Positions 58,750 through 64,000 of a stretch of DNA of 64,000 bases are shown here, one piece after another. A program made the translations under genes and the position numbers. Within the stretch, counting starts at the first letter, position 1, and every line of letters begins with the position of its first letter. The notes beneath the pieces were generated by a model. The model made no database searches. It was not told the origin of the DNA and was given only the letters and a program-made list of their open reading frames with translations. The DNA comes from Apostichopus japonicus. Its lineage: Eukaryota; Echinodermata; Holothuroidea; Aspidochirotida; Stichopodidae. The stretch covers positions 6,941,501 through 7,005,500 of the forward strand of contig NC_092563.1 in the NCBI RefSeq assembly GCF_037975245.1, in the 5' to 3' direction.

Positions 58750-61700
58750 TTGCTAGGTTCAATCAAATGCCAAATATAACTTTGAGTTTTTTTAAATTTC
58801 TTTACCTGAGTAACTGGTACATGTGTAATGTTTCTCTAACTGAGTATCTGGTACATGTGTGACGTTTCTTTAACTGAGTATCTGGTACATGTGTGATGTT
58901 ACTTTACCTGAGTATCTGGCATGTGTGATGTTTCTTTAACTGAGTATCTGGTACTTGTGTGATGTTTCTTTACCTGAGTATCTGGTACATGTGTGATGTT
59001 TCTTTAACTGAGTATCTGGTACATGTGTGATGTTTCTTTACCTGAGTATCTGCTACATGTGTGATGTATCTCTAACTGAGTATCGGGTACATGTGTGATG
59101 TGTCTTTACCTGAGTATCTGGTACATTTGTAATGTTTCTTTACCTGTGTATCTGGTACATTTGTGATGTTTCTTTACCTGAGTATCTGGTACATGTGTGA
59201 TGTTTCTTTACCTGAGTATCTGGTACATGTGTGATGTTTCTTTACCTGAGTATCTGGTACATTTGTGATGTTTCTTTAACTGAGTATCTGGTACATGTGT
59301 GATGTTTCTTTACCTGAGTATCTGTTACATGTGTGATGTTTCTTTACCTAAGTATCAGATACATAAGTGTGATGTTTCTTTACCTGAGTATCTGATACAT
59401 TTGTGACGTTTCTTTACCTGAGTGTCTGGTACATGTGTGCTGTTTCTTATAACTGAGTATCTGGTACATGTGTGATGTTTCTTCACCTGAGTATCTGGTA
59501 CATGTGTGATGTTTCTTTACCTGAGTATCTGGTACATATGTGATGTTTCTTCACCTGAGTATCTGGTACATGTGTGATGTTTCTTCACCTGAGTATCTGG
59601 TACATGTGTGATGTTTCTTTACCTGAGTATCTGATACATTTGTGATGTTACTTTACCTGAGTATCTGGCATGTGTGATGTTTCTTTAACTGAGTATCTGG
59701 TACTTGTGTGATGTTTCTTTACCTGAGTATCTGGTACATGTGTGATGTTTCTTTAACTGAGTATCTGGTGCATGTGTGATGTTTCTTTACCTGAGTATCT
59801 GCTACATGTGTGATGTATCTCTAACTGAGTATCGGGTACATGTGTGATGTGTCTTTACCTGAGTATCTGGTACATTTGTAATGTTTCTTTACCTGTGTAT
59901 CTGGTACATGTGTGATGTTTCTTTACCTGAGTATCTGGTACATGTGTGATGTTTCTTTACCTGAGTATCTGGTACATGTGTGATGTTTCTTTACCTGAGT
60001 ATCTGGTACATTTGTGATTTTTCTTTAACTGAGTATCTGGTACATGTGTGATGTTTCTTTACCTGAGTATCTGTTACATGTGTGATGTTTCTTTACCTAA
60101 GTATCAGATACATAAGTGTGATGTTTCTTTACCTGAGTATCTGATACATTTGTGACGTTTCTTTACCTGAGTGTCTGGTACATGTGTGATGTTTCTTATA
60201 ACTGAGTATCTGGTACATGTGTGATGTTTCTTTACCTGAGTATCTGGTACATGTGTGATGTTTCTTTACCTGAGTATCTGGTACATATGTGATGTTTCTT
60301 CACCTGAGTATCTGGTACATGTGTGATGTTTCTTCACCTGAGTATCTGGTACATGTGTAATGTTTCTTTACCTGAGTATCTGATACATTTGTGAAGTTTC
60401 TTTACCTGAGTAACTGGTACATGTGTAATGTTTCTTTAACTGAGTATGTGGTACATGTGTGACGTTTCTTTAACTGAGTATCTGGTACATGTGTAATGTT
60501 TCTTTACCTGAGTATCTGGTACATGTGTGATGTTTCTTTAACTGAGTATCTGGTACATGTGTGATGTTTCTTTACCTGAGTATCTGGTACATGTGTGATG
60601 TTTCTTTAACTGAGTATCTGGTCCATGTGTGATGTTTCTTTACCTGAGTATCTAGTACATGTGTGATGTTCCTTTAACTGAGTATCTGGTACATTTGTGA
60701 TGTTTCTGTACCTGAGTATCTGTTACATGTGTGATGTTTCTTCACCTGAGTATCTGGTATATGTGTGACGTTTCTTTACCTAAGTATCTGGTACATTTGT
60801 GATGTTTCTGTACCTGAGTATCTGTTACATGTGTGATGTTTCTTTACCTGAGTATCTGGTATATGTGTGACGTTTCTTTACCTAAGTATCTGGTACATTT
60901 GTGATGTTTCTTTACCTGAGTATCTGGTACATGTGTGATGTTTCTTTACCTAAGTATCTGGTACAGTTGTAATGTTTCTTTACCTGTGTATCTGGTACAT
61001 TTGTGATGTTTCTTTACCTGAGTATCTGTTACATGTGTGATGTTTCTTTACCTGAGTATTAGATACATAAGTGTGATGTTTCTTTACCTGAGTATCTGAT
61101 ACATTTGTGACGTTTCTTTACCTGAGTGTCTGGTACATGTGTGATGTTTCTTATAACTGAGTATCTGGTACATGTGTGATGTTTCTTTACCTGAGTATCT
61201 GATACATGTGTGATGTTTCTTTACCTGAGTATCTGATACATGTGTGATGTTTCTTCACCTGAGTATCTGGTACATGTGTGATGTTTCTTTACCTGAGTAT
61301 CTGGTACATGTGTGATGTTTCTTTACCTGAGTATCTGAAACATACGTGTGATGTTTCTTTACCTGAGTATCTGAAACATACGTGTGATGTTTCTTAACCT
61401 GAGTATCTGTTACATGTGTGATGTTTCTTTACCTGAGTATCAGATACATAAGTGTGATGTTTCTTTACCTGAGTATCTGATACATACGTGTGATGTTTCT
61501 TTACCTGTGTATTTGGTATATGTGTGATGTTTCTTTACCTGAGTATCTGATACATGTGTGATGTTTCTTTACCTGAGTATCTGGTACAAGTGTGATGTTT
61601 CTTTAACTGAGTATCTGATACATGTGTGATGTTTCTTTACCTGAGTATCTGGTACATTTGTGATGTTTCTTTACCTGAGTATCTGATACATGTGTGATGT

Positions 61701-63656
61701 TTCTCTACCTGAGTATCTGGTATATATGTGATGTTTCTTCACCTGAGTATCTGGTACATGTGTGATTTTTCTTCACCTGAGTATCTGGTACATGTGTGAT
61801 GTTCCTTTAACTGAGTATCTGGTACATGTGTGATGTTTCTTTACCTGAGTATCTGGTACATGTGTGATGTTTCTTTATCTGAGTATCTGATACATACGTG
61901 TGATGTTTCTTTACCTTAGTATCTGGTACATTTGTGATGTTTCTTTACCTGAGTATCTGGTACATTTGTGATGTTTCTATACCTGAGTATCTGGTACATT
62001 TGTGATGTTTCTATACCTGAGTATCTGGTACATTTGTGATGTTTCTTCACCTGAGTATCTGGTATATGTGTGATGTTTCTTCACCTTAGTATCTGGTACA
62101 TTTGTGATGTTTCTTTACCTGAGTATCTGGTACATTTGTGATGTTTCTTTACCATGTGTCTGGTACATGTGTGATGTTTCTTTACCTAAGTATCTGGTAC
62201 ATTTGTGATGTTTCTGTACCTGAGTATCTGTTACATGTGTGATGTTTCTTTACCTGAGTATCTGGTATATGTGTGACGTTTCTTTACCTAAGTATCTGGT
62301 ACATTTGTGATGTTTCTTCACCTTAGTATCTAGTACATTTGTGATGTTTCTTTACCTGAGTATCTGGTACATTTGTAATGTTTCTTTACCTGTGTATCTG
62401 GTACATGTGTGATGTTTCTTTACCTGAGTATCTGGTACATGTGTGATGTTTCTTTAACTGAGTATCTGGTCCATGTGTGATGTTTCTTTACCTGAGTATC
62501 TAGTACATGTGTGATGTTCCTCGAACTGAGTATCTGGTACATTTGTGATGTTTCTGTACCTGAGTATCTGTTACATGTGTGATGTTTCTTCACCTGAGTA
62601 TCTGGTATATGTGTGACGTTTCTTTACCTAAGTATCTGGTACATTTGTGATGTTTCTGTACCTGAGTATCTGTTACATGTGTGATGTTTCTTCACCTGAG
62701 TATCTGGTATATGTGTGACGTTTCTTTACCTAAGTATCTGGTACATTTGTGATGTTTCTTTACCTGAGTATCTGATACATACGTGTGATGTTTCTTTACC
62801 TGTGTATTTGGTATATGTGTGATGTTTCTTTACCTGAGTATCTGATACATGTGTGATGTTTCTTTACCTGAGTATCTGGTACATGTGTGATGTTTCTTTA
62901 ACTGAGTATCTGATACATGTGTGATGTTTCTTTACCTGAGTATCTGGTACATTTGTGATGTTTCTTTACCTGAGTATCTGATACATGTGTGATGTTTCTC
63001 TACCTGAGTATCTGGTATATATGTGATGTTTCTTCACCTGAGTATCTGGTACATGTGTGATTTTTCTTCACCTGAGTATCTGGTACATGTGTGATGTTCC
63101 TTTAACTGAGTATCTGGTACATGTGTGATGTTTCTTTACCTGAGTATGTGGTACATGTGTGATGTTTCTTTATCTGAGTATCTGATACATACGTGTGATG
63201 TTTCTTTACCTGAGTATCTGGTACATTTGTGATGTTTCTATACCTGAGTATCTGGTACATTTGTGATGTTTCTTCACCTGAGTATCTGGTATATGTGTGA
63301 TGTTTCTTCACCTTAGTATCTGGTACATTTGTGATGTTTCTTTACCTGAGTATCTAGTACATTTGTGATGTTTCTATACCTGAGTATCTGGTACATTTGT
63401 GATGTTTCTTCACCTGAGTATCTGGTATATGTGTGATGTTTCTTCACCTTAGTATCTGGTACATTTGTGATGTTTCTTTACCTGAGTATCTGGTACATTT
63501 GTGATGTTTCTTTACCTTGTGTCTGGTACATGTGTGATGTTTCTTTACCCGAGTATCTGGTACATGTGTGATGTTTCTTCACCTTAGTATCTGGTACATT
63601 TGTGATGTTTCTTTACCTGAGTATCTGGTACATTTGTGATGTTTCTCTACCCGAGT
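58750..63656 (+). repeat. 34-bp satellite array, ~143 copies
   Basis: Unit: GAGTATCTGGTACATGTGTG plus ATGTTTCTTTACCT. Variants alternate TTTACCT/TTTAACT and ACATGTG/ACATTTG, and some are 36 bp (ACATACGTGTG). Higher-order duplication is visible: a block with a deleted unit (TATCTGGCATGTG) recurs after 749 bp, and another marker (GTGTATTTGGTATATG) after about 1295 bp. It lies in an intron of gene B. It is not a CRISPR array, since there are no spacers. Confidence 0.97.
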
Positions 63657-64000
63657 ATTTTAATTTTATATATCTTTTTGTGTGTGGCAGTTATAGACTG
63701 GCGACTGCATCTTGTCAAGATTCACGAAGCTAGAGAGGGACCCAGAGCCGTATATAGAGACAGTTTTGGCGATTTGTGACGTGACATGTTAACCATGGGC
63801 ATCAAAATAGGTCCAGATGTCGTTGTCAGTTGCGCGAAACACGAAAAGCACCACACACAATTAATATAGCAGGTTTGCACACTGTGCTCGTTGCGAATAA
63901 ACGAAGCAGCTCAGATTTTGGCAGGCATACGAGGAACGAAATGCATAACAGGTAATGAATTAGAGTATATATGTAAGGGTAATGACATTTATGTTTATCT
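63657..64000. other. sequence after the satellite
   Basis: Contains CAGAGCCGTATATAGAGACA near 63740, a phrase resembling hAT-type element ends. No exon of gene B was recognised before the window closes. Confidence 0.4.

Noticed and set aside
58750-63656. Regular 34-bp repeats as a CRISPR array
   Set aside because: Units follow one another directly with no unique spacers, and the context is a eukaryotic intron.

Overview
The window reads as nuclear DNA of a marine invertebrate deuterostome, most likely an echinoderm (inference). It has spliced genes with GT-AG introns, is AT-rich, and is packed with non-LTR retrotransposons, hAT-type DNA transposons, tRNA-derived SINEs, satellites and foldback-type elements. 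No bacterial features were found: no operons, CRISPR arrays or rRNA. No intact tRNA gene was seen.

The only recognisable host genes are SAMHD1-like (HD-domain dNTP triphosphohydrolase family), head to tail on the + strand. Gene A enters from the left and ends here: five terminal exons (729-942, 1601-1708, 2557-2664, 3649-3783, 4557-4658) encode the C-terminal lobe and stop codon. Gene B begins in the right half: a tentative leader exon at 40787-40826, then 53642-53687, 54429-54589, 55006-55121 and 55506-55646, which encode the start of the HD domain; the rest lies beyond 64000. Gene B lacks the expected short exon for the HGPFSH segment. A third, decayed and inverted fragment (intron plus part of an exon) lies at about 26807-27330.

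Between the genes: 7.3-11.2 kb holds a hAT MITE with target-site duplication and a decayed hAT transposon. 12-18.4 kb holds LINE, Penelope-like, SINE and MITE remnants. 19-23 kb holds a satellite-armed inverted element and a decayed Mutator-like transposase. 23-26 kb holds hAT-derived repeats and a 282-bp triplication. 29.4-33 kb holds a ~185-bp satellite that flips orientation at 32.53 kb. 35-40 kb holds LINE pieces and a family dense in AGGTCA motifs. 41.4-53.2 kb is a nested complex: AT-rich satellite arms enclose a nearly full-length L1/Tx1-like LINE (ORF1 and ORF2 on the - strand, with a 1574-bp internal tandem duplication) and a second satellite-armed element. 56.7-58.65 kb is a transposon with TIRs, satellite arms and a 6-bp target-site duplication, containing an IS3EU-like transposase N-terminus. 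58.75-63.66 kb is one 34-bp satellite array.

The main pattern is architectural. At least four sequence-unrelated elements carry short tandem repeats as their inverted arms, like the foldback/TU elements known from sea urchins, and most lie in or beside the duplicated SAMHD1-like locus.
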